A stretch of 64,000 nt of DNA from Aminipila sp047974845 (GTDB lineage: Bacteria > Bacillota > Clostridia > Peptostreptococcales > Anaerovoracaceae): NCBI GenBank assembly GCA_047974845.1, contig JBKECQ010000014.1, forward strand, positions 31,430-95,429, read 5' to 3'. The translations under genes and the position numbers were made by a program. Within the stretch, counting starts at the first letter, position 1. Every line of letters starts with the position of its first letter. This document shows, piece after piece, positions 17,735 through 25,358 of this stretch. The notes beneath the pieces were generated by a model, which saw only the letters and a list, made by a program, of their open reading frames with translations, had not been told where the DNA came from and searched no databases.

Positions 17735-18619
17735 ATGATTGTATTGCCTAAAGATTTAAGTGAAATTGTAAAAGATCCTCAAAAAGGAATTGTTGAAAAG
17801 CCTATTAGCATATTACAATTAGTAAACTTTACTTGTGAAGCGGATTATGAACTTAATGAAAGTGTTTATAACTCTGCAATAAAAAATGTTAAATTACTTC
17901 AAGATGTTACAGCTGATAATATACGAATGGAATTTGAGAAGATTATTTCATCAAAAAAAGCCGGTAAGGGTATAGAACTTTTAACAAAATTAGGCACAAT
18001 GGAATATATTTTGGGAACAGAAGTTGCAGAAAATATGTCTAAACGTGAGATGGAAGATTTTAACCTATATATTGAGAATATAGATAAAACTAAACAAACA
18101 AGGTTGAGAAGATTAGCTCTATTTTATAGGTGTTTTGATAATAAGAGGGCTGAAATAGCCGTTAAGAATTTACAATTTAGTGAGGAAGATACTGAATTTT
18201 TATTAGATGGGATTTATTTACTGGAAAAGCTTTATTTTATAACCAATAAATACGAAATGAAGAAGTTTTTACAGCAATACGGAATGGAGAGATACGAATT
18301 TCTTCATAATCTTTCTAAGGCACAGAGAATAGTGTACGATTTACCATCAAATAGAATCGAATCAAGGCAATACATTTTAGATAATATTAAAGAATACAAT
18401 GAGCCTATTTTTGAAGAGGATTTAGAAATAACTAGAGAAGACTTAATAAAAGAGGGCATTGGCAAGGAGCAGGATTACGATAGAGTCTTTGATGAACTAT
18501 TGGATTTAGTGTATATTAAACCAAAATACAATAACAGGGAAGACTTATTAGAATATGCGAAAAAATATAGTAAGAACAAGTTTGCAGGAGCATTTAAAAA
18601 AATAAGATATATTAAGTAG
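17735..18619 (+). CDS. CCA-adding-enzyme-like protein lacking the nucleotidyltransferase head
   Basis: A 294-residue protein starting at ATG 17735 behind AGGAGA. Residues 27-90 match the neck/body of bacterial tRNA nucleotidyltransferases (FTCEADYELNESVYNSAIKN..., then RMEFEKIISSKKAGKGIELL and LGTMEYILG). The end (LEITREDLIKEGIG... then FDELLDLVYIKPKYNNREDLL) matches their tail. The catalytic head with the GG...DxD motifs, normally the first 120 or so residues, is absent, and the upstream DNA is yhaM in another frame, so it is not a simple frameshift. I infer a tRNA- or RNA-binding protein without polymerase activity. The neighbours yhaM (10 nt upstream) and recD2 (10 nt downstream) suggest RNA or DNA end metabolism. 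Confidence 0.7.
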   Translation: MIVLPKDLSEIVKDPQKGIVEKPISILQLVNFTCEADYELNESVYNSAIKNVKLLQDVTADNIRMEFEKIISSKKAGKGIELLTKLGTMEYILGTEVAENMSKREMEDFNLYIENIDKTKQTRLRRLALFYRCFDNKRAEIAVKNLQFSEEDTEFLLDGIYLLEKLYFITNKYEMKKFLQQYGMERYEFLHNLSKAQRIVYDLPSNRIESRQYILDNIKEYNEPIFEEDLEITREDLIKEGIGKEQDYDRVFDELLDLVYIKPKYNNREDLLEYAKKYSKNKFAGAFKKIRYIK

Positions 18620-18629
18620 AGGAATACCT

Positions 18630-20861
18630 ATGACGTTAAATGAGGTAAGGGCTGGAACAATTGAAGAAATAATTTTTAAAAATGAAGACAATGGGTATAC
18701 CATAGCCATAGCTGAAAATGAAAGTGAAATTTTTACAGTAGTTGGATACTTACCGTTTGTGGATAAAGGCAGAAGCTATGAATTTACCGGCAACTGGAAA
18801 AACCATCCTACATACGGAGAACAGTTTGATGTTACTGAGGCCAAGGAAATAATGCCTACATCTAAGGAAGGTGTAGAAAGTTTTTTAGCATCAGGGGCTA
18901 TAAGGGGTATCGGAAAGAAAACTGCCGCCTTAATTGTTAAAAAATTTGGTGCAGCCGCTTTGGAAATTATAGAACAAAATCCAGAAAGATTGTCTGAGGT
19001 TGATGGCATAGGTGACAAAAAGGCTGCTACTATTGGGCTGGCATTTAAAGAGAAAAGGTCTTTGGCGAAGGTGTCCATGTTTCTTTCTGAGTTCGGAATT
19101 TCAGCAAATTATGCAATAAAATTATTTAGAGAATATGGAGAATCCACCATTGATGTAGTCGCAGAGAATCCGTATAGGTTAGTAAATGAAATCTATGGCA
19201 TAGGATTTAAAAAAGCAGATGCTATTGCTGAAAAAATGGGAATCTCAAGGGATGATGAGTATAGAATTAAAAGCGGAATAAAGTTCGTGCTTAATTATTA
19301 TATATCCGAAGGGCATACCTTCGTACCGGAAAAGCTATTATGTGAAAAATCGGGACAACTAATGGATGTATCCATTGAAGCCGTTCATGAAAACATTGTT
19401 GCCATGGCATTTGAAGGTGATATCCATGTGGAAAACCTTGAAGGTCAAACCGTTGCGTTTTTAATGCCTTATTTCTTGGCGGAACAAAATGTATGCAAAC
19501 GATTGGCCATGATAAATTCCGCTCCGCTTAAATCCATAAATGCAGATGTGGATAGCCTTATTAGTATGACAGAGAGAGAAAAGGGAATTGAACTGTCAGA
19601 CAACCAAAAGTTTGCAGTGAAAAGTTCATTGATGAATGGCGTTTCTGTAATAACGGGTGGGCCGGGTACCGGTAAAACTACCATAATAAATGCAATAATG
19701 AATATTTTGCAATATAGCGGAATGAAAACTGCAATAGCGGCACCTACGGGAAGAGCGGCGAAGAGGATAACCGAAACCTCGGGATATTATGCATCTACAA
19801 TACACCGTCTCTTAGAATATTACTATTCTGAGGGAGAGGATGCCATGAGATTTGGAAAAACAGAGGAAAATCCGCTGGAATATGATGTGATTATTATAGA
19901 TGAATCATCCATGATAGACATAATGCTCATGAATGGGCTTATGAATGCTGTAGTTCAGGGAACTAGGCTTATTTTTGTGGGAGATGCAGACCAGTTGCCT
20001 TCGGTTGGGGCAGGGAATGTTTTAAAAGACATTATTTCCAGTGAAGTTATATATTCTGTTAAGCTTACAGAAATTTTTAGGCAGGCAAAAGAAAGCCTGA
20101 TTGTAGTAAATGCCCACAAGATAAATCAGGGAGAATACCCTGACTTTAATGAAAAGAATAAGGATTTTTTCTTTTTGCAAGGAAGTGGCGAGCGTGAAAT
20201 TAAGGATATAGTTAAGGATTTATGTAGTAGGAGATTACCAAAATACTTTTCTGAATGTGATGCAGTAAGGGATATGCAAGTTCTAACCCCTGTTAGAAAG
20301 GGGCTTTTGGGAAGCATCAACTTAAACAAGGAATTGCAGTCAGTTTTGAACCCTCCGAGAGCTGACCTCAACGAACAAAAATATGGTGAAAAAGTTTTTA
20401 GAGTTAATGATAAAGTAATGCAAATAAAGAATAATTATCAAATGGAATGGAAAAGAATTGATGATTTTTCCGAGGGACAAGGTGTTTTTAATGGAGATGT
20501 CGGCTTTATAAAGACCATTGATAAGGAATTTAATCAGATTACAGTAGTTTTTGATGATAACAAATATGTAAGGTATGAAGTTACACAGCTTGATGAACTA
20601 GAGTTAGCTTATGCTGTGACTGTTCACAAAAGCCAAGGAAGTGAATTTCCTATTGTAATAATGCCGGTGTCATGGTTTCCGCCGGTTTTGGCTACCAGGA
20701 ATTTATTATACACAGCAGTTACAAGAGGAAAACAGGCGGTTGTAATGGTAGGTTCGGTAAACAAGATGTTTTCTATGGTGGACAATAATAGCATAACGGA
20801 TAGGTATACGGGACTTGCCGTTAGACTTAAGGGGTTTCTAAGTCAAGATCTAGAGTATTAA
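18630..20861 (+). CDS. recD2: ATP-dependent 5'-3' DNA helicase RecD2
   Basis: A 743-residue SF1B helicase. The N-terminal part has helix-hairpin-helix repeats (GIRGIGKKTAALI, VDGIGDKKAATI, IYGIGFKKADAIA). The motor has Walker A GGPGTGKTT near residue 341, Walker B DESSMID, motif III GDADQLPSVGAGNVL and motifs V/VI TVHKSQGSEFP and LLYTAVTRGK. RecD2 unwinds DNA from a 5' overhang during repair without RecBC. It is the third gene of a tight set with yhaM and the CCA-like gene. The ATG follows AGAGGAA. Length and motif order are normal. Confidence 0.95.
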   Translation: MTLNEVRAGTIEEIIFKNEDNGYTIAIAENESEIFTVVGYLPFVDKGRSYEFTGNWKNHPTYGEQFDVTEAKEIMPTSKEGVESFLASGAIRGIGKKTAALIVKKFGAAALEIIEQNPERLSEVDGIGDKKAATIGLAFKEKRSLAKVSMFLSEFGISANYAIKLFREYGESTIDVVAENPYRLVNEIYGIGFKKADAIAEKMGISRDDEYRIKSGIKFVLNYYISEGHTFVPEKLLCEKSGQLMDVSIEAVHENIVAMAFEGDIHVENLEGQTVAFLMPYFLAEQNVCKRLAMINSAPLKSINADVDSLISMTEREKGIELSDNQKFAVKSSLMNGVSVITGGPGTGKTTIINAIMNILQYSGMKTAIAAPTGRAAKRITETSGYYASTIHRLLEYYYSEGEDAMRFGKTEENPLEYDVIIIDESSMIDIMLMNGLMNAVVQGTRLIFVGDADQLPSVGAGNVLKDIISSEVIYSVKLTEIFRQAKESLIVVNAHKINQGEYPDFNEKNKDFFFLQGSGEREIKDIVKDLCSRRLPKYFSECDAVRDMQVLTPVRKGLLGSINLNKELQSVLNPPRADLNEQKYGEKVFRVNDKVMQIKNNYQMEWKRIDDFSEGQGVFNGDVGFIKTIDKEFNQITVVFDDNKYVRYEVTQLDELELAYAVTVHKSQGSEFPIVIMPVSWFPPVLATRNLLYTAVTRGKQAVVMVGSVNKMFSMVDNNSITDRYTGLAVRLKGFLSQDLEY

Positions 20862-20946
20862 CATATGGAATTTAGTATTTGAAAAAGTGATGGGCTATAA
20901 AACTAGTTTGGTTGGTAGCTAATTTAAAATATAGCAAGGGGAAAAA

Positions 20947-21735
20947 ATGGGATTAAAAAAAGATTGGGTAAAGGATATTGCAGGCATATTTCTAGATTTT
21001 ATATTTCCTTCAAACATTTACTGCATTTGTTGTGACAACTTAATTGACAAGAGCAGGAAGTATGCTCTATGTGATAATTGTTTAGAGAGTCTTAATTGGG
21101 CTAATGAATGCACCTGTAGCAAATGCGGGAAGTCATTAATAGAAAATGAAAAAAGAAAAATACTAAGAAAAATTCACGTAAACACAGAAGGTTACAATGA
21201 ACTATGTGATGATTGTAAAGCTAATACTCACTACTTTGAAAGGGCGTTTACTTGTTTGAAGTATGGGCACAAAGAGAGAGAAATGGTTCATAAATATAAA
21301 TATAACGGAAAAGCATACATGGGTGAAAAGTTGGGAAAGATACTGCTTGATAGGATATTAATTGAGGATATTAATGTTGATTTAGTTACTGCAGTGCCCA
21401 GCCATCCAAAGAATAGAGCTATAAGAGGATATAATCAAACAGAACTTATGGCGAAAGTTGTTGCCAAAGGGCTAAAGGTAGTCTATAATAATCAAGTGCT
21501 TATACGCAAGAACTATAAAGCAGCAATGAATAAACTTGATGTTAATGAGAGGTTTATGAATGTAAAGGGAGCGTATGGCGCAACCCTAAAAACAAAGGAA
21601 ATTGACAATAAAAGTATATTGTTAATAGACGATGTATATACGACAGGCAGTACGGTTGATGAATGTAGTCGTATTCTTTTGGAATCCGGTGCAAGTAAGG
21701 TTTATGTTTTAACATTAGCCTCCGGAGCCAACTAA
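20947..21735 (+). CDS. comF: ComF family phosphoribosyltransferase-like protein
   Basis: A 262-residue protein. The N-terminus carries paired CxxC zinc-ribbon elements (CICC, CDNC, CSKCGK, CDDC). The C-terminus is a PRTase-fold domain with the PRPP loop in SILLIDDVYTTGSTVDEC near residue 228. ComF is needed for uptake of single-stranded DNA in natural transformation, but ComF-like proteins also occur without competence, and no com operon is visible here. An 85-nt gap separates it from recD2. The raiA RNA follows at once. Confidence 0.85.
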   Translation: MGLKKDWVKDIAGIFLDFIFPSNIYCICCDNLIDKSRKYALCDNCLESLNWANECTCSKCGKSLIENEKRKILRKIHVNTEGYNELCDDCKANTHYFERAFTCLKYGHKEREMVHKYKYNGKAYMGEKLGKILLDRILIEDINVDLVTAVPSHPKNRAIRGYNQTELMAKVVAKGLKVVYNNQVLIRKNYKAAMNKLDVNERFMNVKGAYGATLKTKEIDNKSILLIDDVYTTGSTVDECSRILLESGASKVYVLTLASGAN

Positions 21736-21754
21736 TTTATTTTGAGTAATACAT

Positions 21755-21947
21755 ATTGGGATAAAAAGAACGTTCAGGTCTGTGGTTGAAAGTCCAAGCC
21801 AGTTACGGGCAAAGGGATCCACGTAAGCTGATCCGCAAGGCGGCAGTGATCATGGCGTAGCTTAGAAGTAAGTCCTCTGACAAAGTCAGGTAAAGGCAAG
21901 TGTGGGGTCAAAGACCAGGTCAGCTGAGCGCTCTTTTTATCCCAATA
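21755..21947 (+). ncRNA. raiA RNA: raiA noncoding RNA
   Basis: A structured RNA of about 193 nt located directly upstream of the RaiA/HPF gene, the position that defines the raiA RNA motif in Firmicutes and Actinobacteria. The ends pair perfectly: ATTGGGATAAAAAG (21755-21768) with CTTTTTATCCCAAT (21933-21946). The interior is rich in purine loops and short helices (GGATC.../GATCC, CTGACAAAGTCAG) and is more GC-rich than its surroundings. The GGTTGAAAGTCC segment recalls RNase P, but size and context do not. Related RNAs have been linked to sporulation and aggregation in clostridia. The following gene has its own -10, so this is probably a separate transcript. Confidence 0.82.
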
Positions 21948-21994
21948 CTTTTTCTATTAAATTTCAGAAAATTGTGGAAAAGAATATGTGAAAG

Positions 21995-22003
21995 TGCTAT
22001 AAT
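21995..22003 (+). promoter_or_regulatory. Extended -10 promoter of hpf
   Basis: TGCTATAAT is an extended -10 about 37 nt before the hpf start. The best -35-like hexamer, TTGTGG (21972-21977), is 20 nt away, which is long. The extended -10 may compensate. It lies downstream of the raiA RNA terminal stem. Confidence 0.55.
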
Positions 22004-22039
22004 ATAGATAGCAACTCAAGATAAAGGGAGGTCGTTGAT

Positions 22040-22570
22040 ATGAAGATTATAATTACTAGTAAGAACTTAAGCTCAAGTGACTATCTTAAGGACAATATTG
22101 AAAAAAAATTAGAGAAATTAAGTAAATATTTCTCTAACGACATCGTTGCAAATGTAATGGTTTGTGCAGATAGGGATAAGCAGAAGATTGAAGCAACAAT
22201 TAATGCAGGGGGAACTATCTTTAGAGCAGAAGAATCTGCCGATGTTGCATATGATGCAATAGACGGAGTTGTTGATAAACTATCATCACAGATGTCAAGA
22301 TTTAAAACAAAACTGCAAAAAAAACATAAGGATAATAAAGGATTTATGTTTGCAGAGATTCCGGACTATGATAGCGAAATAGACGATGAAATGGCGGTTG
22401 TAAAGAGAAAAAGTGTTGAACTTGCCCCAATGAGCGTGGAAGAAGCTATAATGCAAATGGAACTACTAGGGCATTCATTCTTTGTATTTATGAACATGGC
22501 TACAGGTCTTGTAAACATAGTTTACGAAAGAAAAAATGGAGATTATGGTTTGATTGAAACCGTATATTAA
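22040..22570 (+). CDS. hpf: Ribosome hibernation promoting factor, long form
   Basis: A 176-residue protein. The N-terminal RaiA/YfiA domain (residues 1-95, from MKIIITSKNL) binds the small subunit decoding site. The C-terminal domain (residues 120-176; MSVEEAIMQMELLGHSFFVF) dimerises two ribosomes into 100S particles in stationary phase. The long form is standard in Firmicutes. A strong GGGAGG site precedes the ATG. It has its own extended -10 promoter and terminator, so it is monocistronic. Confidence 0.95.
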   Translation: MKIIITSKNLSSSDYLKDNIEKKLEKLSKYFSNDIVANVMVCADRDKQKIEATINAGGTIFRAEESADVAYDAIDGVVDKLSSQMSRFKTKLQKKHKDNKGFMFAEIPDYDSEIDDEMAVVKRKSVELAPMSVEEAIMQMELLGHSFFVFMNMATGLVNIVYERKNGDYGLIETVY

Positions 22571-22596
22571 TAGCAGTTTAGAAAAGTTGTTCTTAG

Positions 22597-22623
22597 AGCA
22601 GGGAGAAATCCCTGCTTTTTTTT
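22597..22623 (+). terminator. Terminator after hpf
   Basis: GCAGGGA, loop GAAA, TCCCTGC, then nine T: a perfect 7-bp intrinsic terminator. Confidence 0.92.
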
Positions 22624-22628
22624 AATGG

Positions 22629-22994
22629 CTTGCCCATATCTTTGATATGGCGCGCAAGCCTTATACAGAAATTCCCCGGCTTTAGCCGGAAATGGGAATT
22701 TGGGCTAGAATTAAAAGAACTTAGAAGGATGAGGAATTTTTCAGTTAAAGCCTTGCCCATATCTTTGATATGGCGCGCAAGCCTTATACAGAAATTCCCC
22801 GGCTTTAGCCGGAAATGTGAATTTGGACTAGAATGCAAAGGACTTAGAAGGAAGAGGAATTTTTCAGTTAAAGCCTTGCCCATATCTTTGATAGGTTGCG
22901 CAAGCCTTATACAGAAATTCCCCGGCTTTAGCCGGAAATGGGGATTTGGATTAGAATTCAAAGAACTTAGCCGGAAGAGGAATTTTTCAGTTAA
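22629..22994. repeat. Three tandem 123-bp units, each with two hairpins
   Basis: Units start at 22629, 22752 and 22875 and are highly similar; differences are scattered substitutions and the third copy is the most diverged. Each unit folds into CTTGC-CCATATC-TTT-GATATGG-(CGC)-GCAAG and then into AAATTCCC enclosing CCGGC-TTTA-GCCGG. The latter core (25 nt) also occurs alone at 16623. Because 123 is a multiple of 3, long frames stay open on both strands (about 120 residues each), but neither has a ribosome binding site. I read the block as a noncoding, hairpin-forming repeat array. Confidence 0.85.
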
Positions 22995-23055
22995 TTGCAG
23001 GAAATATTAGCGGGTAATTTTAATTTTGACAAAAAACTTTTTTCTTTTCAATTAA

Positions 23056-23091
23056 AAGGCTATTGCTGTAGAAATGCGTAGCCTTATTTTT
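23056..23091 (+). terminator. Hairpin terminator downstream of the repeat array
   Basis: AAGGCTATTGC pairs with GCGTAGCCTT and is followed by ATTTTTT. No protein gene lies between this and the hpf terminator, so it suggests that the 123-bp repeat region is itself transcribed, or it blocks read-through into cdaA. Confidence 0.6.
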
Positions 23092-23113
23092 TATGGTTAA
23101 TACACTTTAAGTA

Positions 23114-23142
23114 TTGAAAAACGCACATTTTTTTTGTACAAT
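23114..23142 (+). promoter_or_regulatory. Promoter of cdaA-cdaR
   Basis: TTGAAA (23114-23119), exactly 17 nt, TACAAT (23137-23142). The cdaA start is 41 nt downstream. Confidence 0.8.
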
Positions 23143-23182
23143 GGGTATAAGGTATCAGGCGGGATAGAATAGGGGAAAGTAT

Positions 23183-24043
23183 ATGCAAAACTATATTAGC
23201 AACATTCTTTCGGGTATTAGTATTACAGATGCAATCGATGTTTTCATTGTTGCGTTTGTAATTTATAAAATACTGGGATTTATAAGAGAATCAAGAGCAG
23301 AACAATTAGTAAAGGGTCTGCTTATTTTGGTGCTTGCTACACTTGCTTCAGAGCAATTTCATTTATATACTTTAAACTGGATTTTAAAGGGGACAATGAC
23401 ATTAGGTGTACTAGCTTTAGTTATAGTATTCCAACCGGAACTTAGAAGAGGTCTGGAATACGTTGGAAGAAGTAAATTAGTAAAAGCTCCATTTGGGCAA
23501 TTTGATAAAGAAAAGGCAAAGAACATTACGGCTCAATTTATAAAGGCGGTAGATAACTTTTCCTCAAATAAGGTGGGGGCATTGATTATACTTGAGAGGG
23601 AAACCTCTCTTACGGATATTGCAGAAAACGGAACAATATTAAATGCAGAAATTTCTACAGAACTACTGGGCAATATTTTCTATGAAGGAGCGCCTTTGCA
23701 TGACGGGGCAGTTATTGTTAGAGGGGATAAAATTTATGCGGCAGGTTGCGTTTTACCTCTTACACAAAATAAAAATTTATCCAAGGAACTTGGGACAAGA
23801 CATAGAGCGGGGATAGGAATAACGGAAAACTCAGATGCTATTACACTTATAGTTTCAGAGGAAACAGGAATAATTTCTATAGCTGTAGATGGAAAGTTAT
23901 CAAGATTTTTAGATATTAAAACAGTAGAAAAAACACTTTTAAACCTGTTTTTAAACGCTACAGGGGATGAACAAAATGTAGCAGCAAAAAGTTTAGCTGC
24001 AATTTTTAGTATGTTAGGGAGAAAGAACGATGCTACAAAATAA
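23183..24043 (+). CDS. cdaA: Diadenylate cyclase CdaA
   Basis: Makes cyclic di-AMP from two ATP at the membrane. The 286-residue protein has three hydrophobic N-terminal segments (residues 15-85) and then the DAC domain. Active-site motifs are LHDGAVIV (the DGA motif) near residue 174 and GTRHRAG near residue 211. c-di-AMP controls potassium and osmolyte transport and cell-wall balance in Firmicutes. The gene overlaps cdaR by 14 nt and lies upstream of glmM, the conserved arrangement in which CdaR and GlmM bind CdaA and adjust its activity. Confidence 0.95.
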   Translation: MQNYISNILSGISITDAIDVFIVAFVIYKILGFIRESRAEQLVKGLLILVLATLASEQFHLYTLNWILKGTMTLGVLALVIVFQPELRRGLEYVGRSKLVKAPFGQFDKEKAKNITAQFIKAVDNFSSNKVGALIILERETSLTDIAENGTILNAEISTELLGNIFYEGAPLHDGAVIVRGDKIYAAGCVLPLTQNKNLSKELGTRHRAGIGITENSDAITLIVSEETGIISIAVDGKLSRFLDIKTVEKTLLNLFLNATGDEQNVAAKSLAAIFSMLGRKNDATK

Positions 24044-25232
24044 AAATTTTACAAGATTACTATCGTTGGCTTTAGCGATTTTCTTGTGGGTATATGTAGT
24101 AACCGTTGAAAATCCGCCAACAAAAATTAAATTTTCAAGCATTCCAGTAAAGCTGGTAAATGTAGAAAGTTTAAATCAAAGAGGTCTGGCTATTAATTCT
24201 GATGAAGAATTTCGCATTGATATCGTAATCGAAGGTAAGAGATCAGATGTATTAAAGGTCTCAACCTCAGATATTATTGCAACAGCAGACGTTTTTGGCT
24301 ATGGAATAGGTGAAAACTATATTCCGGTGACAGTTACGGTTCCTGATACCGTAAGGGTTGCGGAACAAAAGCCTAATAAGCTTATTATAAATATTGAAGA
24401 ACTGGTTTCTGTGTATAAGCCTATTAGTGTTGTGTATTCCGGAAGCTCTAAAGAAAATCAAGAACCAACCATCGTCAGTATGACTCCTCAGGAAGTAGAA
24501 GTTAAGGGAGCCAAGTCAAGGGTGGCTAAGGTTAGTTCTGTGTATGCGACTATAGACGTAACCAAGCTAACACATACGCCGCAGTTGTTTACATCAGATT
24601 TGTACACCATAGATGCTAAGGGTCAGCCTGTTAGCAATATTAGACTTTCTTCTGATACGGTTGATATTGAATCAGCCATATATGAGACAAAGGAAGTTCC
24701 GTTGGAGGTTGAAATCGTAGGAGATGTAGACGGTAAATATAAAGTTACTGAAATGCGTGTTCCTGAGGTGGTAAAGCTGAAAGGGTTAAAAGAAAACTTA
24801 GATAAAATCAATAAGATAACTGCAAAACCTATTGATATCAGTACGGTAACCGCAACAACGGATATACCTATATCACTAAATTTACCTCATGGAATTATGC
24901 TTGCTCAAAAATCAGAAAATTTGGCAGTTAGCATATCAATAAAGGGCATAGGGGTAAAAGAATTTGAAATACCAAGCAGCAGTATTACCTCTGAGGGATT
25001 AGACCAAGGCCTATCATTGGTGATAAATACACAAAGTGTAATAGTGAGGGTTTCAGGAAATGAGGCTGATGTGGAAAGGCTTACAGCAGAAGACCTTATG
25101 TTGTCAGTTGACTTAACCGGATTACAGCCGGGAATACACACCCTTCCTCTAAAACTTGAAGAAAAGACAGGAACCATGGAAATGACAGCAACACCAAAGG
25201 AGATTCACATAACGATTAACGAGGCAGTATGA
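24030..25232 (+). CDS. cdaR: CdaA regulator with YbbR domains
   Basis: A 400-residue protein with an N-terminal membrane helix (LLSLALAIFLWVYVVTVENP) and four YbbR-type beta repeats outside the cell (repeats begin near residues 40, 125, 215 and 300). CdaR contacts CdaA and modulates c-di-AMP synthesis. The 14-nt overlap with cdaA indicates coupled translation. The stop codon at 25230 lies within a terminator hairpin loop. The length is similar to CdaR of other Firmicutes. Confidence 0.92.
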   Translation: MLQNKNFTRLLSLALAIFLWVYVVTVENPPTKIKFSSIPVKLVNVESLNQRGLAINSDEEFRIDIVIEGKRSDVLKVSTSDIIATADVFGYGIGENYIPVTVTVPDTVRVAEQKPNKLIINIEELVSVYKPISVVYSGSSKENQEPTIVSMTPQEVEVKGAKSRVAKVSSVYATIDVTKLTHTPQLFTSDLYTIDAKGQPVSNIRLSSDTVDIESAIYETKEVPLEVEIVGDVDGKYKVTEMRVPEVVKLKGLKENLDKINKITAKPIDISTVTATTDIPISLNLPHGIMLAQKSENLAVSISIKGIGVKEFEIPSSSITSEGLDQGLSLVINTQSVIVRVSGNEADVERLTAEDLMLSVDLTGLQPGIHTLPLKLEEKTGTMEMTATPKEIHITINEAV

Positions 25233-25245
25233 CCTCGTTTTTCGT
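25219..25245 (+). terminator. Terminator overlapping the cdaR stop codon
   Basis: AACGAGG (25219-25225) pairs with CCTCGTT (25233-25239) and TTTCG follows. The stop TGA (25230-25232) is inside the loop, so a terminating ribosome would cover the stem. Read-through into glmM could therefore depend on translation of cdaR. Confidence 0.6.
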
Positions 25246-25358
25246 GTTTTGTTGCTTTGATTAAATAAGAAAATTCTTATATAAAACAATATTTGAAATA
25301 AAACTAAAATAAAATTTATAAAAGACTTTGCTTTAAAATATACTTGGGAGGAAATTTT

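Noticed and set aside
21755..21947. RNase P RNA, because of a GAAAGTCC segment
   Set aside because: The element is only about 190 nt, lacks the other RNase P core sequences and sits directly upstream of hpf, as raiA RNA does.
22630..23010. Open frames of about 120 residues on both strands across the 123-bp repeats
   Set aside because: They stay open because the repeat length is a multiple of 3. The + frame would start in a T run right behind the hpf terminator and neither strand has a ribosome binding site. The hairpins, not the frames, are what is conserved.
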